Counted from the stretch's first letter, positions 18,546-29,669 are shown. The stretch is DNA of 64,000 nucleotides from an uncultured Colwellia sp. (GCA_913057925.1 CAJXPG010000003.1:1-64000), one strand, 5' to 3'. Made by a program: numbers and translations. Notes: generated by a model not told the origin, from the sequence alone.

Positions 18546-19487
18546 GTGCGCGCTTTGCAATTTATTTTACTATTTTTTCTTAGCTTTAGTTCCCATGCTT
18601 TTAGTGACGATACTATTGTGCTGCCACTTAATGATTGGCCTAGCCAAAGGCTACTTTCTACAATAGTGGGTGATAAAATTGAGCAACTTGGTTTCTCAGT
18701 TGACTACCTACCCATAAGCTCGAGTAATCAGCTAGGGGCATTAAGAAAAGGCTTTATTCATATTCAAGTAGAAACTTGGCAAACTTATGGTGATGGCGAA
18801 TACAGTAAGGCGTTACAAAAAGGTTATATCGAAGATTTAGGTTTGCACTCTGCATTTGGTCGAGAAGATTGGTGGTATCCAGAGTATGTTGAACAGCTTT
18901 GTCCAGGTCTACCTTCATGGCAAGCATTAAAAGCCTGTGCAAGCATTTTTAGTGACGGTAGCCGAGGAAGTAAAGGTATTTATTATACTGGCCCATGGAA
19001 CTATCGAGATGCCGCACTCATTCGTGCATTAGAATTAAACTTTGCCATAGATCGACTAGCCAATGCAGAGCAACTTTTACAAAAGCTACTTCAAGCGAAG
19101 AAACATCAAAAACCTATCGTAATGCTGCACTGGAGCCCTGACTGGGTTGATTTGAAAATTAAAGGAAAATTTGTTGAGTTCCCTGAATTTGAACCTGGTT
19201 GTGAAAATGATCCTGCTTGGGGAATAAACACTCGGATGTTATATGATTGTGGTAATCCGAAAGAAACCTTGATAAAAAAGACTGCTTGGCCAGGGGTTAA
19301 AGATAAGTGGCCTTGTGTATACGCGTTGATGAAGCAGGTTAACTTTACTGCAGATATGATCTCAATGGCCTCCTCTTTATTTGGTGTAGAACAAAAAACA
19401 GAGCAGCAAGCGAAGCAAATTTGGCTAGATAAATATGCTAAGCAAAGCAAAGCTTGGTTGGAATTTTCTTGTCCAGAAACTCAATAA
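18546..19487 (+). CDS. ABC transporter substrate-binding protein (glycine betaine-type)
   Basis: Signal peptide; VLPLNDWPSQRLLSTIVGDKIEQLGFSVDYLPISSSNQLGALRKGFIHIQVETW. Confidence 0.72.
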   Translation: MRALQFILLFFLSFSSHAFSDDTIVLPLNDWPSQRLLSTIVGDKIEQLGFSVDYLPISSSNQLGALRKGFIHIQVETWQTYGDGEYSKALQKGYIEDLGLHSAFGREDWWYPEYVEQLCPGLPSWQALKACASIFSDGSRGSKGIYYTGPWNYRDAALIRALELNFAIDRLANAEQLLQKLLQAKKHQKPIVMLHWSPDWVDLKIKGKFVEFPEFEPGCENDPAWGINTRMLYDCGNPKETLIKKTAWPGVKDKWPCVYALMKQVNFTADMISMASSLFGVEQKTEQQAKQIWLDKYAKQSKAWLEFSCPETQ

Positions 19488-19584
19488 GCTCCTCGCTAGA
19501 TAATCTTTATACTCAGCGCTGTTCTTTGGTGCAAAGTTTACTGCTATAATTAGCGCCACTATTTCCCGCGTCAGCCGTACCTTA

Positions 19585-20784
19585 ATGTCCTTTTCAACGC
19601 TTAAATTATCTCGTCAAATTTTAACTACCCTCAATGAACTGGGCTATGAAAAGCCGACAGCGATACAAAGCAAAGCAATTCCTGTTGTTTTATCAGAACG
19701 TAACTTGATTGCAGCTGCGCAAACAGGAACCGGAAAAACAGCAAGTTTTGTCTTGCCATTGCTAGAGCAAATTAACAATCGCTATAAAAAACAGCATAAA
19801 AAACTCCGAGGTAAACGCATTAGGGCACTTATTCTCGTGCCTACGCGAGAGTTAGCTGTGCAAGTTAATGAGAGTATTGAGCAATATGCAAAGCAGTTAG
19901 AGATAACGTCAATGGCAATGTATGGCGGTGTTGATTCGCAACCGCAAAAGCAACGCTTAATTTGGGGCGTTGATATTGTTGTTGCAACGCCAGGTCGCTT
20001 ACTTGATATGGCCCATAAACGTGCACTACATTTTGATGAATTAGATATGTTAGTGCTTGATGAAGCCGATCGTATGCTCGATATGGGCTTTATTGATGAT
20101 ATCAATAAAATCATTGAACGCTTGCCTGACGAAAGACAAAGCTTGTTATTTTCGGCAACGATGTCTCAAGATGTTCGCGCATTAGCCAAGAGAGCTATTT
20201 ACAAGCCAGTTGAAATAACTGTTGCTGCTGATAAAACCTCAAAGGCTAAAATTGAGCAGTGGTTAGTAACCGTTGATAAAAGTAATAAGTCTGCTTTATT
20301 AAGTCATTTGATACAAACACAAAACTGGCAGCAGGCCCTCATTTTTATTGAGACTAAACATGGTGCGGCAAAGTTAGTAAGTCAGTTAGATAAGCGCGGT
20401 ATTAGCGCGGAAAGTATTCATAGTGGCAGAACACAAGAGATTCGAGAAAAAATTCTTGGTGATTTCAAATCAGGGAAAATCCGATTTCTTGTCGCTACAG
20501 GGATTGCCGCTCGAGGAATCGATATTGGTGAGTTATCGCATGTGATAAATTACGACTTACCAGCGCAAGTCGATGATTATATTCATAGAATTGGTCGTAC
20601 TGGCAGGGCTGGAGCATCTGGTGAAGCGGTGTCTCTGGTGTCAAAAGATAATTTTAGAGAGTTGTGTGCGATAGAAAGCCGTTTAGGGCATATTATTGAA
20701 CGAAAAGAGTTTGCTGAGTTCCCAGTGAAAAAGACCGTACCGGTATCTATTTTAAACTATGTACCAAAAAACAAGCGTTCATAA
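19585..20784 (+). CDS. DEAD/DEAH box RNA helicase (RhlE-like)
   Basis: AAQTGTGKTASF, VLDEADRMLDMGF, SATMS, HRIGRTGRAG. Confidence 0.95.
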   Translation: MSFSTLKLSRQILTTLNELGYEKPTAIQSKAIPVVLSERNLIAAAQTGTGKTASFVLPLLEQINNRYKKQHKKLRGKRIRALILVPTRELAVQVNESIEQYAKQLEITSMAMYGGVDSQPQKQRLIWGVDIVVATPGRLLDMAHKRALHFDELDMLVLDEADRMLDMGFIDDINKIIERLPDERQSLLFSATMSQDVRALAKRAIYKPVEITVAADKTSKAKIEQWLVTVDKSNKSALLSHLIQTQNWQQALIFIETKHGAAKLVSQLDKRGISAESIHSGRTQEIREKILGDFKSGKIRFLVATGIAARGIDIGELSHVINYDLPAQVDDYIHRIGRTGRAGASGEAVSLVSKDNFRELCAIESRLGHIIERKEFAEFPVKKTVPVSILNYVPKNKRS

Positions 20785-20902
20785 ACCAACGCCCAATTTA
20801 CTTGCACCCAATTAACCAGTACAAAATAAAGTAATCGTTAGAGGCTGTTTAACAGCCGCTAATCAAACAAGCATACAACTACATCAAATTTTAGGTTTCT
20901 AC

Positions 20903-21358
20903 ATGATAAATAATGATATTTTACGTCGAATTCGTAATACCTTTGCTTTAACTGATGAGCAAATCGTGGCAGTCTCTGCTTTAAGTGGCAGTGACATTAC
21001 TGAAGAGAAATTATCTTGCTTTTTTAAAGAAAAAGATGATGCAGCTTATATTCAATTAACGGATGAAGCATTAGCTAGTTTTTTAAATGGCTTCATTACT
21101 GAGAAAAGAGGCCCAAGTGACGGTCCCGTGCGCGCAAATGAGCAGCAGCTAAGCAACAATATGATTTTTAATAAGTTAAAGATAGCGTTAGCGTTAAAAG
21201 CTGATGAAGTTATTACTATCCTTGAGCTAGCAGAAGTAGGCTTAGGTAAATATGAGTTAAGTGCATTTTTTAGAAATGTAAACCATAAACACTACCGTGA
21301 GTGTTCTGACGATGTATTATCAGCTTTCTTAAAAGGGTTACAACTGCAAGCGAGTTAA
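20903..21358 (+). CDS. DUF1456 family protein (YehS-like)
   Basis: NNDILRRIRNTFALTDEQIVAVSALSGSDITEEKLSCFFKEKDD; two internal repeats. Confidence 0.85.
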   Translation: MINNDILRRIRNTFALTDEQIVAVSALSGSDITEEKLSCFFKEKDDAAYIQLTDEALASFLNGFITEKRGPSDGPVRANEQQLSNNMIFNKLKIALALKADEVITILELAEVGLGKYELSAFFRNVNHKHYRECSDDVLSAFLKGLQLQAS

Positions 21359-21486
21359 ACAAGAGAAAAAGGAATTTAGTGGCATTATTAACTACAGCCT
21401 TAATTGTCATGATAGTGTCACTTTGTCGTCATCTAATTTTCATATAGCTTTTTTACATTGCTTATCTACTTTAGCAATGAGGAGCT

Positions 21487-21678
21487 ATGATGAGTAAGCA
21501 CAACGATGACTGGCAAGACTTGGATTTATTAGATGATATTGACGAATTGCAAGGCGGAGATACAAGGACGAGATCTAAAAGTAAAATGCGTAAACGCAAG
21601 TGGCGTGAAATAGAAACTATCAAAGAGCAGCGCCGCTTAAGAAGAGATTTAGCTGACTTTGAACAATATTCATACTAA
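21487..21678 (+). CDS. PA3496-family small protein
   Basis: SKSKMRKRKWREIETIKEQRRLRRDLADFE. Confidence 0.75.
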   Translation: MMSKHNDDWQDLDLLDDIDELQGGDTRTRSKSKMRKRKWREIETIKEQRRLRRDLADFEQYSY

Positions 21679-21818
21679 CGCTAAAAAACGATTTCAATAA
21701 AAGCCGAGAGATGTTTCTACTCGGTTTTTTTATGGAAAATTTTCACATTCTTTTTGAGTAACTTGTTTAAGCTGATAGAATTGCGCCATCTTAATATCCA
21801 ACAAAAGTTAACATAATT

Positions 21819-22151
21819 ATGTCTAAGTTTTTCTTTAAAGGCAGGCAAGATGTCATGGGCAACTATGGTAAAACTGGCTTTAGTCCGAAGCGAAATGAGA
21901 AAGTAGGAAGTGCTGCGCATCCGTTATCCTTAGTAGTAACGTCAACTGCTCGTCAGTTAGAGGTTGAAGAGCTGCTAAAAGCTAACCAGCTTTTTGCTAA
22001 TATTGACCTTGATGAAACGGGCACTGAAGATATCAGTCAACTTGATGTTGCACTTAATATCCCCAAAACTCAGGTGTTTGAAAAAGTACCTGAGCGAAAT
22101 GCACCTTGCTCTTGTGGTAGCGGTAAAAAGTACAAAAAGTGTTGTGGCTAA
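21819..22151 (+). CDS. SEC-C metal-binding motif protein (PBPRA1643-like)
   Basis: C-term ERNAPCSCGSGKKYKKCCG; MSKFFFKGRQDVMGNYGKTGF. Confidence 0.85.
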   Translation: MSKFFFKGRQDVMGNYGKTGFSPKRNEKVGSAAHPLSLVVTSTARQLEVEELLKANQLFANIDLDETGTEDISQLDVALNIPKTQVFEKVPERNAPCSCGSGKKYKKCCG

Positions 22152-22190
22152 CATAACAATAAACTCCCCCTTGAAATAAAGGGGAAATGA

Positions 22191-22225
22191 AAATGGCAGG
22201 TAAGAAATTTACCTGCCATTTTTTT
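22191..22225. terminator. Rho-independent terminator
   Basis: AAATGGCAGGTAAGAAATTTACCTGCCATTTTTTT. Confidence 0.85.
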
Positions 22226-22396
22226 GTTTATGATTTTGCTTTATCACTATCTGGCATTCCTACCTTTGTAAAGCAATGTTATTATTGTGTTTAAACATGA
22301 TACAAATTGATACATTCGCTTAATTTGTGTTACGTCTATTTTTTCAATGCTTAGTTAGTATTACGGTTATCAAATAAAGACGTTCACAGGGATATT

Positions 22397-23491
22397 ATGA
22401 AAATTTTAACAAAAACAACCGTAGCAAGCTTAGTCGCCGCCAGTGTACTTTTAACCTCTTTTTCAGCAACTGCTGATGTTGAAAGCCAAGAAACAAAAAA
22501 CAGCCAAGCAGAGCAAGCTGTTAAAAGTAACTCTGACAATAAGTCACCAGCAAAAAGCAGTGCTGAACAACAAGCCACTGAAAATGTTAAAACGCCAGTT
22601 AAAGCGACAGAAGAAGGTGAAGTAAGCACCGACAAAACTGAGCAACAATCGTCAAATAAAACAGTTGATGAAAACGGTGATGTCAGTATTTGTATTGGTG
22701 ATTGTGATGGTGAAAGTCATCAATCACATAGCTGTGATGATGAAGATGAGTCTTGTGAGGAAGTTTATCGCTTCTTTAAAAATCGCCGCGACGGGTTTTA
22801 TGTTGACGTAAGCGCCGTGAGTAGTGTCGGTGATGATTATGCTTTCTCAAATCAAGACGATACTGAATCAGAATTTGATGTTGCCATTAGTTACCGAGTA
22901 CAACTTCTGGGTTTATTTATGGAATCTCCCGGCATTAGCACTAGACGCATTCAAGGTATGTACTCTATGCCAGCTTGGGGATTAAATTTTTATAATAGTG
23001 AAGACTATTCATTTGACTTGTTTTATCAATATTCAACACGTGGCATTGAAGGCTTAGAAGGTATTCAAACCCGTAATGAAGATGAAAGAGCGGGCTTAAG
23101 AATGACAGGCTTTTACGACAATAGTCAGTTACAGCTTATATATTCACCTGTAAGTCGAAATGGTGAAGGTAGCGATGGCATTGAGGCGTCGATATCTTAT
23201 AGTTACAACTTGCAGTTTAGAAACACAAACTTCTACACCAATCTAGGTATGCAATATCGCTCTAAAGAAGTTACCCCTTATGGGCAAACCACTATTATTG
23301 ATGACAACTTATCAACCTCTGCTGGTATTAGTTATTCTGCTGAGGTAGGTGTTGAGTATCCATTAACAACGGATTGGGTTATTGGTAGTTATGTTGGTTA
23401 TAACGCCTTGTCAGATAGAAGCATCGCTGCACGCCAAGACACGGTTGAAGATGGTTACCGTGCTGGCCTTTTATTAACGTTTGTTTTTTAG
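22397..23491 (+). CDS. MipA/OmpV family outer-membrane protein
   Basis: Signal peptide; beta-barrel C-half ending in DGYRAGLLLTFVF; unusual acidic/Cys-His linker. Confidence 0.75.
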   Translation: MKILTKTTVASLVAASVLLTSFSATADVESQETKNSQAEQAVKSNSDNKSPAKSSAEQQATENVKTPVKATEEGEVSTDKTEQQSSNKTVDENGDVSICIGDCDGESHQSHSCDDEDESCEEVYRFFKNRRDGFYVDVSAVSSVGDDYAFSNQDDTESEFDVAISYRVQLLGLFMESPGISTRRIQGMYSMPAWGLNFYNSEDYSFDLFYQYSTRGIEGLEGIQTRNEDERAGLRMTGFYDNSQLQLIYSPVSRNGEGSDGIEASISYSYNLQFRNTNFYTNLGMQYRSKEVTPYGQTTIIDDNLSTSAGISYSAEVGVEYPLTTDWVIGSYVGYNALSDRSIAARQDTVEDGYRAGLLLTFVF

Positions 23492-23494
23492 AGG

Positions 23495-23935
23495 ATGACT
23501 AAGATGCATTCTAAACAAAGAACATTTCAGTTTCATCGACTGTTAAAACAAATAAAAAACTCGAGTTTATTATTGATGTTATTCGCAATAAACTCAGTTG
23601 CTAATGCCACCGATATCCAAGCAAGTATGAATGTTAGCCCTGAGCAATGTGTCGCTATGCGTCAAGGGCAATCTTGTTATGTCTCAGTACAATTATCTTG
23701 GCAAGTTGATACACCGGGAAATTATTGTTTATATACCGAAGGTGAATCAAGAGCACTGAATTGCTGGGAAAATACCGCTAAAGGTGAAATCAAAAAATCA
23801 TTTGATAGCAAGGTCAATTTAGAGTTTTCATTAAGAAGACAAAATGAAAGCTCGTCACTAGCAAGTGCTGTGGTGAAAATGGCTTGGGTACATAAAAAGA
23901 AAGGCCAAGCAAGAAAGTCATGGCGTATTTTTTAG
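23495..23935 (+). CDS. DUF3019 domain-containing protein
   Basis: SPEQCVAMRQGQSCYVSVQLSWQVDTPGNYCLYTEGESRALNCW. Confidence 0.78.
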   Translation: MTKMHSKQRTFQFHRLLKQIKNSSLLLMLFAINSVANATDIQASMNVSPEQCVAMRQGQSCYVSVQLSWQVDTPGNYCLYTEGESRALNCWENTAKGEIKKSFDSKVNLEFSLRRQNESSSLASAVVKMAWVHKKKGQARKSWRIF

Positions 23936-23967
23936 AGCAGTGATTTATAAATAGGAAAGTTTAAAAC

Positions 23968-24714
23968 ATGGTAACCCAAACAGGCGCGCATATTTTATTA
24001 GTGGAAGATGATATTGATCTTGCCGAGTGGATTGCAGACTACCTAACTGCGCGCGAGTTTAAAGTGACAACCTGTCATCGTGGCGATGAAGCGGTTGAAT
24101 TAATTTCCTCACTTAACCCTGATATTGTGCTACTCGATGGCATGTTGCCAGGCATGGACGGATTGGATGTCTGTAAAACGGTGAGAGCGACTTTTGATAA
24201 CCCTATTATTATGATCACCGCACGAGATGAAGAGATTGATGAAGTGTTAGGCCTAGAAATGGGCGCAGATGATTATATAACCAAGCCGGTAAGGGCAAGA
24301 GTGTTATTAGCGCGTATTCGCGGTTTATTAAGACGTGAAGATAAATCTCGCGCACAAGACAGCTCTGGATTAAATCAGCTAAGTGCCGATGAACTTGAAT
24401 CAAACGGTGTATTACAATTTAGTGGTCTTGTTATTAGCGAGCAAGCGAGAAGTGTCACCCTAGATGGGGAATTAATTAAAGTCTCTTCTAATGAGTTTGA
24501 TGTTTTATGGTTTCTCGCTAATAAAGCGGGACAAGTTGTCTCAAGAAAAGAGTTGGTGAGTCATTTTCGCGGTTTCGATTACGATGGTTTTGATCGCTCC
24601 ATTGACCTTCGAATTTCTAGATTGCGTAAAAAGCTTAAAGATGACTCATCTGAGCCTTTTAGAATAAAAACCATTTGGGGCAAAGGCTATTTATTTGCCA
24701 ATGATGTTTGGTAG
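23968..24714 (+). CDS. OmpR-family response regulator
   Basis: Receiver (LVEDDIDLAEW, DIVLLDGMLPGMDG) + winged helix (SRKELVSHFRGFDYDGFDRSIDLRISRLRKKL). Confidence 0.95.
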   Translation: MVTQTGAHILLVEDDIDLAEWIADYLTAREFKVTTCHRGDEAVELISSLNPDIVLLDGMLPGMDGLDVCKTVRATFDNPIIMITARDEEIDEVLGLEMGADDYITKPVRARVLLARIRGLLRREDKSRAQDSSGLNQLSADELESNGVLQFSGLVISEQARSVTLDGELIKVSSNEFDVLWFLANKAGQVVSRKELVSHFRGFDYDGFDRSIDLRISRLRKKLKDDSSEPFRIKTIWGKGYLFANDVW

Positions 24715-24756
24715 CAACTGCTCTTTCAATAAACTCTTGTTATAGGTTCATTTCAT

Positions 24757-26067
24757 ATGCGTAATTTAGCGCTGTCATTATTAGCCGTGGTGCTTATTGC
24801 TACCATTGGTTTAGGCTGGATGTTTGATGGTATTTATAGCCAATACCTCAATCAAAAATCAGATAGTAGTACTCAAGAGCTTAATAGCCATCAACAAGAT
24901 TTAATTAGTACATTAGAGAAAGTAGGTACTCACTTGTCTGTTGCTTTAGCTGCAATAGATAACCGACAACAGTTTATTGAGCAATGGCCCAAAGAGGAGC
25001 AATTAACATTGCAATTACAACCTTTGGCTAACTTGCCATTGCCCAAAGCATTGTTGACAGACTTAATAGCAGGGCAGCCATTACTCTTAGAAACTGATGA
25101 TAGTGTTGCGCTTCACTTTTATTTACCACAGTCAAAAGAGTTGCTAATACTGACAACGCCGCCATTGCACTCCAGCTCAAATCAGTCGTTTTTACCTATC
25201 GTACTCACCAGTTTATTTTATCTTGCCGTATTGCTGTTAATGTTACTTTGGCTTTATCCGTTAGCGAAACGTTTAATGACCTTACGTCAAACGGCCAAAT
25301 CATTTGGTGAAGGCAATCTAAACCAACGCATTGATGTTGGCTCTATCTCTTATATTAGGGATCTCGAGTTAGAGTTTAATCGCATGGCACAGCGAATTGA
25401 TGATCTTGTCAGTGATATCAAGCTGCTCAGTAGTGCCGTTTCTCATGATTTACGTACACCGTTAGCGCGAATTCGATTTGGTATTGATACTATTCAAGAA
25501 GAAGATGACCCAGTATTGCGGAAAAAGTTTGAGCAACGCATCAGTGATAATGTCGATGAAATGGTTGATCTGGTTGAGAGCTTATTAAGCTATGCTAGGT
25601 TAGATCAAACCTTGATCACTTTAAATAAAGCACCGGTCGACTTTTTAGCACTAGTAAATACCTGTATAAAAAACAAAAGCCAAGATGACGTTGATTTAAT
25701 CTTACAAGTACCAAAGCATAAAGTGATGATTGACGGAGATCTTTCTTATTTAATGGTGTTAATGAGTAACTTACTACAAAATGCCTACCAATATTGTCAA
25801 AAGCAAATCCATGTCACTATTGAAGAGCAAATGAGCCAAGTTATTGTCACCATTGCTGACGATGGCAAAGGTATTGCTGTTGATCAAAGAGAACAAATTC
25901 TAAAGCCTTTTATTCGCGGTAAAACTAACGAACAACAAGTGAAAGGCTATGGCATGGGCTTAGCTATTGTAAAACGCATTGTTGAATGGCATCACGGTGA
26001 GATCATGATTGATAACTCAGCAGCCCTGTCCGGTGCACAATTTACCATTAGTTTGCCAAAAGCTTAG
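24757..26067 (+). CDS. HAMP sensor histidine kinase
   Basis: VSHDLRTPLARIRF H-box, NLLQNAYQY N-box, DDGKGI, GYGMGLAIVKRI. Confidence 0.95.
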   Translation: MRNLALSLLAVVLIATIGLGWMFDGIYSQYLNQKSDSSTQELNSHQQDLISTLEKVGTHLSVALAAIDNRQQFIEQWPKEEQLTLQLQPLANLPLPKALLTDLIAGQPLLLETDDSVALHFYLPQSKELLILTTPPLHSSSNQSFLPIVLTSLFYLAVLLLMLLWLYPLAKRLMTLRQTAKSFGEGNLNQRIDVGSISYIRDLELEFNRMAQRIDDLVSDIKLLSSAVSHDLRTPLARIRFGIDTIQEEDDPVLRKKFEQRISDNVDEMVDLVESLLSYARLDQTLITLNKAPVDFLALVNTCIKNKSQDDVDLILQVPKHKVMIDGDLSYLMVLMSNLLQNAYQYCQKQIHVTIEEQMSQVIVTIADDGKGIAVDQREQILKPFIRGKTNEQQVKGYGMGLAIVKRIVEWHHGEIMIDNSAALSGAQFTISLPKA

Positions 26068-26110
26068 CAAGGGTTAATTATAAGAAAATGCAGGAAAAAA
26101 ACTAAAAAAA

Positions 26111-26132
26111 AACCGCATCAAGTGATGCGGTT
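26111..26132. terminator. Terminator hairpin
   Basis: AACCGCATCAAGTGATGCGGTT with flanking A/T tracts. Confidence 0.75.
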
Positions 26133-26684
26133 AAAAATAATCAGTGTAAGGGGATACAAATGATTAGGAATTTGTTTATCTTTAACTGGTAAATAATTGC
26201 TAGAAGTTTCTAGTTAATTATCGCTCTGCTGAAGAAGTGGAGTAATTATACTAATTTTGACACTGGTGTAAAGTTATTTTGTAATTTAATTACGAAATGG
26301 TTGTTTATTTTTTTGTTTTCTGTGAATTTTTACAACTTATTGCTGTTATCAAATAGAAATGATCCTAATTTTTTAATTTATTATGAAAGTATTACAATGA
26401 GAGTTATTCTTATTTATTGCTTTTTCTCGGCTTCTGTCGGCTTTTGGCGGGAGAGGTAAATTGTCATCACTAAGGTAAGTGTTTTACTGCGGTATGAGAA
26501 TTGCTGCGATGCGACAACGCTGTAAAAGCCGCTGTCGTCTATTCATTGGAGTTTCTTGGGAATTAGCTTTCGGATTAGCTTAGAAACTAGCTTTTACTGT
26601 TAAGCTTAGTACTAAGTTTTCTATTAGTTTCCTTTTTTATCTTGGCTTTATCTTAGTTCTATCTTACTGCTACTTAGTACTGCA

Positions 26685-27182
26685 TCAGTTTTTAATAATA
26701 ACTTGCTGCGTTGTATAAGCTTTAGTTCCCCAAAGCGGTACTGTCGAAAGACTATGCTTGAAGCTCCCTGACGTTTCTTTGGTTGCATAAGATAAGTACA
26801 TTAATGTTTGGCTTTGCGCATCATAAATACGTCTTACTTTCATGCTTTTAAAAAAGATACTCTTTGATTTCTTAAAAACTATTTCCCCAGACTTACTTTT
26901 ATCAATTTGAGCAAGCATCTGCGCGGTAATTTCACCTGTTTGGCGACAAGATATTGAACTGTCACTAGGATCTGACAAGCTTAGGTCTGCTTCAACACTC
27001 GCGACATGACAGGTAACCCCTGTAACAACTGGATCGACCATGGTATTAAGCTTGATATCTTTTAAGGTAAACATCCCTAATGAAACATCGCCGACTTCAT
27101 CACTGGTTAGTTTTTTAATAATCACTAAGGCGATGATTAATATTATTAAGATTGAACCGTAAATTTTAATCTTTTTTAACAT
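26685..27182 (-). CDS. creA: CreA family protein
   Basis: VGDVSLGMFTLKDIKLNTMVDPVVTGVTCHVASVEADLSLSDPSDSSISCRQTGEI. Confidence 0.88.
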   Translation of the reverse strand: MLKKIKIYGSILIILIIALVIIKKLTSDEVGDVSLGMFTLKDIKLNTMVDPVVTGVTCHVASVEADLSLSDPSDSSISCRQTGEITAQMLAQIDKSKSGEIVFKKSKSIFFKSMKVRRIYDAQSQTLMYLSYATKETSGSFKHSLSTVPLWGTKAYTTQQVIIKN

Positions 27183-27524
27183 GTTTTATTCCGTGAAATA
27201 ATGATTTTGACAAGTCTACCATATTGAAAAGCATACTATTGTTAGCTTTAGTAATGTAGACCAGATTTTATTTGGTTTCACCTCTTTATTTAGCTGTCAA
27301 ACAGACAATAGAAATTCAATAATTTTTATTGAGTTAAGGTGGGTTAGTTACACTCGAGTATTTTGTAATCAACTACCCATTGCAACTTGCGACCAATCGC
27401 CAAAGATTCAAGATAAAAACACCGCTAGGAACATGTGAAATAGCACTACTTTGTATACAATGAGTGATGTTGAAATTTAGTCCGATGAGTAAACTTTATA
27501 CTCATCATTACTTAGGAGCCCCCA

Positions 27525-29564
27525 ATGCGTTTTTTTTCTAATTTTTCTATTCCGTTAGTCTTGCTGGTGAGTGTCGTTTCGACCTCTTTTAGCGCGATAG
27601 CAACTAGCACCTTTGAAGCAGAGGATATCTTTTCGCTTGAATATGCCAGTGATCCTCAAATATCACCTGATGGTAGCAAAATTGTTTATATCAGAAACTC
27701 TAATGACATCATGACTGATGGCAAAAATAAAAACCTATGGCTCGTTGATGTTAAAAGTAAAAAGCAATTACCACTTTTCTCAGATGACAAACAATATTCT
27801 CAACCTCGTTGGTCAGCGGATGGGGAAAAAATTGCCTTTATAAGTAATCTTACCGGAAGCTATCAAGTCCACGTTCATTATCTTAAAGAGAACAGGACAG
27901 CACTGATCAGCCAACTACAAAGTGGTATCGGTAGTTTAACTTGGTCTCCCAATGGTAAATGGTTAGCGTTTACTCAACTCGTCGCAGATAAAGCGACAGT
28001 TATTGCCAAAATGCCGAAAAAACCTAAAGGGGCAAAGTGGTCAGATCCCGTGGTTGTGATTGATCAAGCTTATTATCAAGCTGATGGCCGTGGTTTGGTT
28101 AAGCCGGGCTATAAGCATATCTTTGTTTTACCCAGTGAAGGCGGAACGCCACGTCAAATTACCCAAGGTGATTTTCACCACAGAGGTAAGCTAAGTTGGA
28201 CTAATAACAGTGAGGCAATTGTCTTTTCTGCCAATAGGATAAAAGACTGGGAGTATAAATCCCTAGAAGGTAACTTATACCAAGTAACACTAGCAGACAG
28301 TAAACTGACGCAATTAACCGATGAACCCGGTAAAGAGTTCAACCCAGTATTTTCAGAAGATGGCAAAAAACTCGCCTTTTTATCGAGATCGAATGCGCTA
28401 AATCCTTACCGTAATAGTAAATTAAATGTTATGGACTGGAAAACTAAAAAAGTAACGCCAGTGGCAACAGACTTTGATCGTTCAGTAAGCGCACCACAAT
28501 GGTTATCAAGCTCTACGCTGGCGATATCCTTTGATGATTTTGGCAAGCGCAAGTTGGCGACCATCACCACAAAAGGTAAAATTAAAACACTCACCGATAC
28601 GCTATCAGGCACGACACTGGGTCGCCCTTATATTAGTGGTAATTTTTCTGCCTCTTATGATGGCGTCATAGCATTTACTCATGGTACCAGTTCAAGACCA
28701 GCCAATGTTGCGATGGTTAATACGCGTAAAAAGCTCGTACAGTTAACGCAGTTAAATGAAGATTTACTTGCGCATAAAACCTTAGGTAAAGTGCATGAAA
28801 TCAACTATAAATCTTCATTTGATCAAGAGCCAATTCAAGGCTGGTATATTACCCCGCCAAATTTTGATCCTAAGAAAAAGTATCCGTTAATTCTAGAAAT
28901 TCATGGCGGACCTCATCTAGCTTATGGGCCTCATTTTTCAGCTGAATTACAGCGTTTTGCCGCTCAAGGTTATGTCGTTTTCTATGACAACCACCGAGGT
29001 AGTAGCTCCTATGGTGAGCGCTTTGCTATGTTGTTGAAGTATAAATACAGCTCTAAAGAGGATTTTGCTGATCATAATTCAGGTGTTGATGCCATGATTG
29101 ATTTAGGTTTTGTTGATAAAGAAAACCTATTTATCGCCGGGGGCTCAGCCGGCGGTATTGCTACTGCGTATGCTATTGGCTTAACTGACCGTTTCTCTGC
29201 TGCTGTAGTGGTAAAGCCGGTAATTAACTGGTTAAGTAAAGTATTAACTGCTGACAGTGGCTTAGGGCAAATACCAACGCAGTTTCCTGGTATGCCATGG
29301 GAGCATGTTGAGCATTACTGGAAACGATCTCCAATGTCTTTAGTTGGTAATGTAACCACGCCAACGATGTTAATGACAGGTGAGAAAGATTTACGTACAC
29401 CAATGGCGCAAACAGAGCAGTTTTATCAAGCGCTAAAATTAAGAAAAATAGATACTGTATTGGTTAAAGTACCTGGTGCTCCACACGGTATTGCAGGCAA
29501 GCCTTCTAGAATGATCACTAAAATTGAACATTCACTCGCTTGGTTTGAAAAGTATAAAAAGTAA
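27525..29564 (+). CDS. S9 family peptidase (prolyl oligopeptidase family)
   Basis: WD40-like N-half; LEIHGGPH, GGSAGGIATAYAIG catalytic Ser, C-term GAPHGIAGKPS. Confidence 0.93.
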   Translation: MRFFSNFSIPLVLLVSVVSTSFSAIATSTFEAEDIFSLEYASDPQISPDGSKIVYIRNSNDIMTDGKNKNLWLVDVKSKKQLPLFSDDKQYSQPRWSADGEKIAFISNLTGSYQVHVHYLKENRTALISQLQSGIGSLTWSPNGKWLAFTQLVADKATVIAKMPKKPKGAKWSDPVVVIDQAYYQADGRGLVKPGYKHIFVLPSEGGTPRQITQGDFHHRGKLSWTNNSEAIVFSANRIKDWEYKSLEGNLYQVTLADSKLTQLTDEPGKEFNPVFSEDGKKLAFLSRSNALNPYRNSKLNVMDWKTKKVTPVATDFDRSVSAPQWLSSSTLAISFDDFGKRKLATITTKGKIKTLTDTLSGTTLGRPYISGNFSASYDGVIAFTHGTSSRPANVAMVNTRKKLVQLTQLNEDLLAHKTLGKVHEINYKSSFDQEPIQGWYITPPNFDPKKKYPLILEIHGGPHLAYGPHFSAELQRFAAQGYVVFYDNHRGSSSYGERFAMLLKYKYSSKEDFADHNSGVDAMIDLGFVDKENLFIAGGSAGGIATAYAIGLTDRFSAAVVVKPVINWLSKVLTADSGLGQIPTQFPGMPWEHVEHYWKRSPMSLVGNVTTPTMLMTGEKDLRTPMAQTEQFYQALKLRKIDTVLVKVPGAPHGIAGKPSRMITKIEHSLAWFEKYKK

Positions 29565-29633
29565 TAAAAAACTCAATAACTTGCAGAAATAAATAATTTA
29601 ATTTTTTATTAAACTTTTGTTAACGTTGCCGAT

Positions 29634-29669
29634 AAAAAGACTAAGCTTATAAAGCTTGGTCTTTTTTTT
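29634..29669. terminator. Rho-independent terminator
   Basis: AAAAAGACTAAGCTTATAAAGCTTGGTCTTTTTTTT. Confidence 0.75.
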
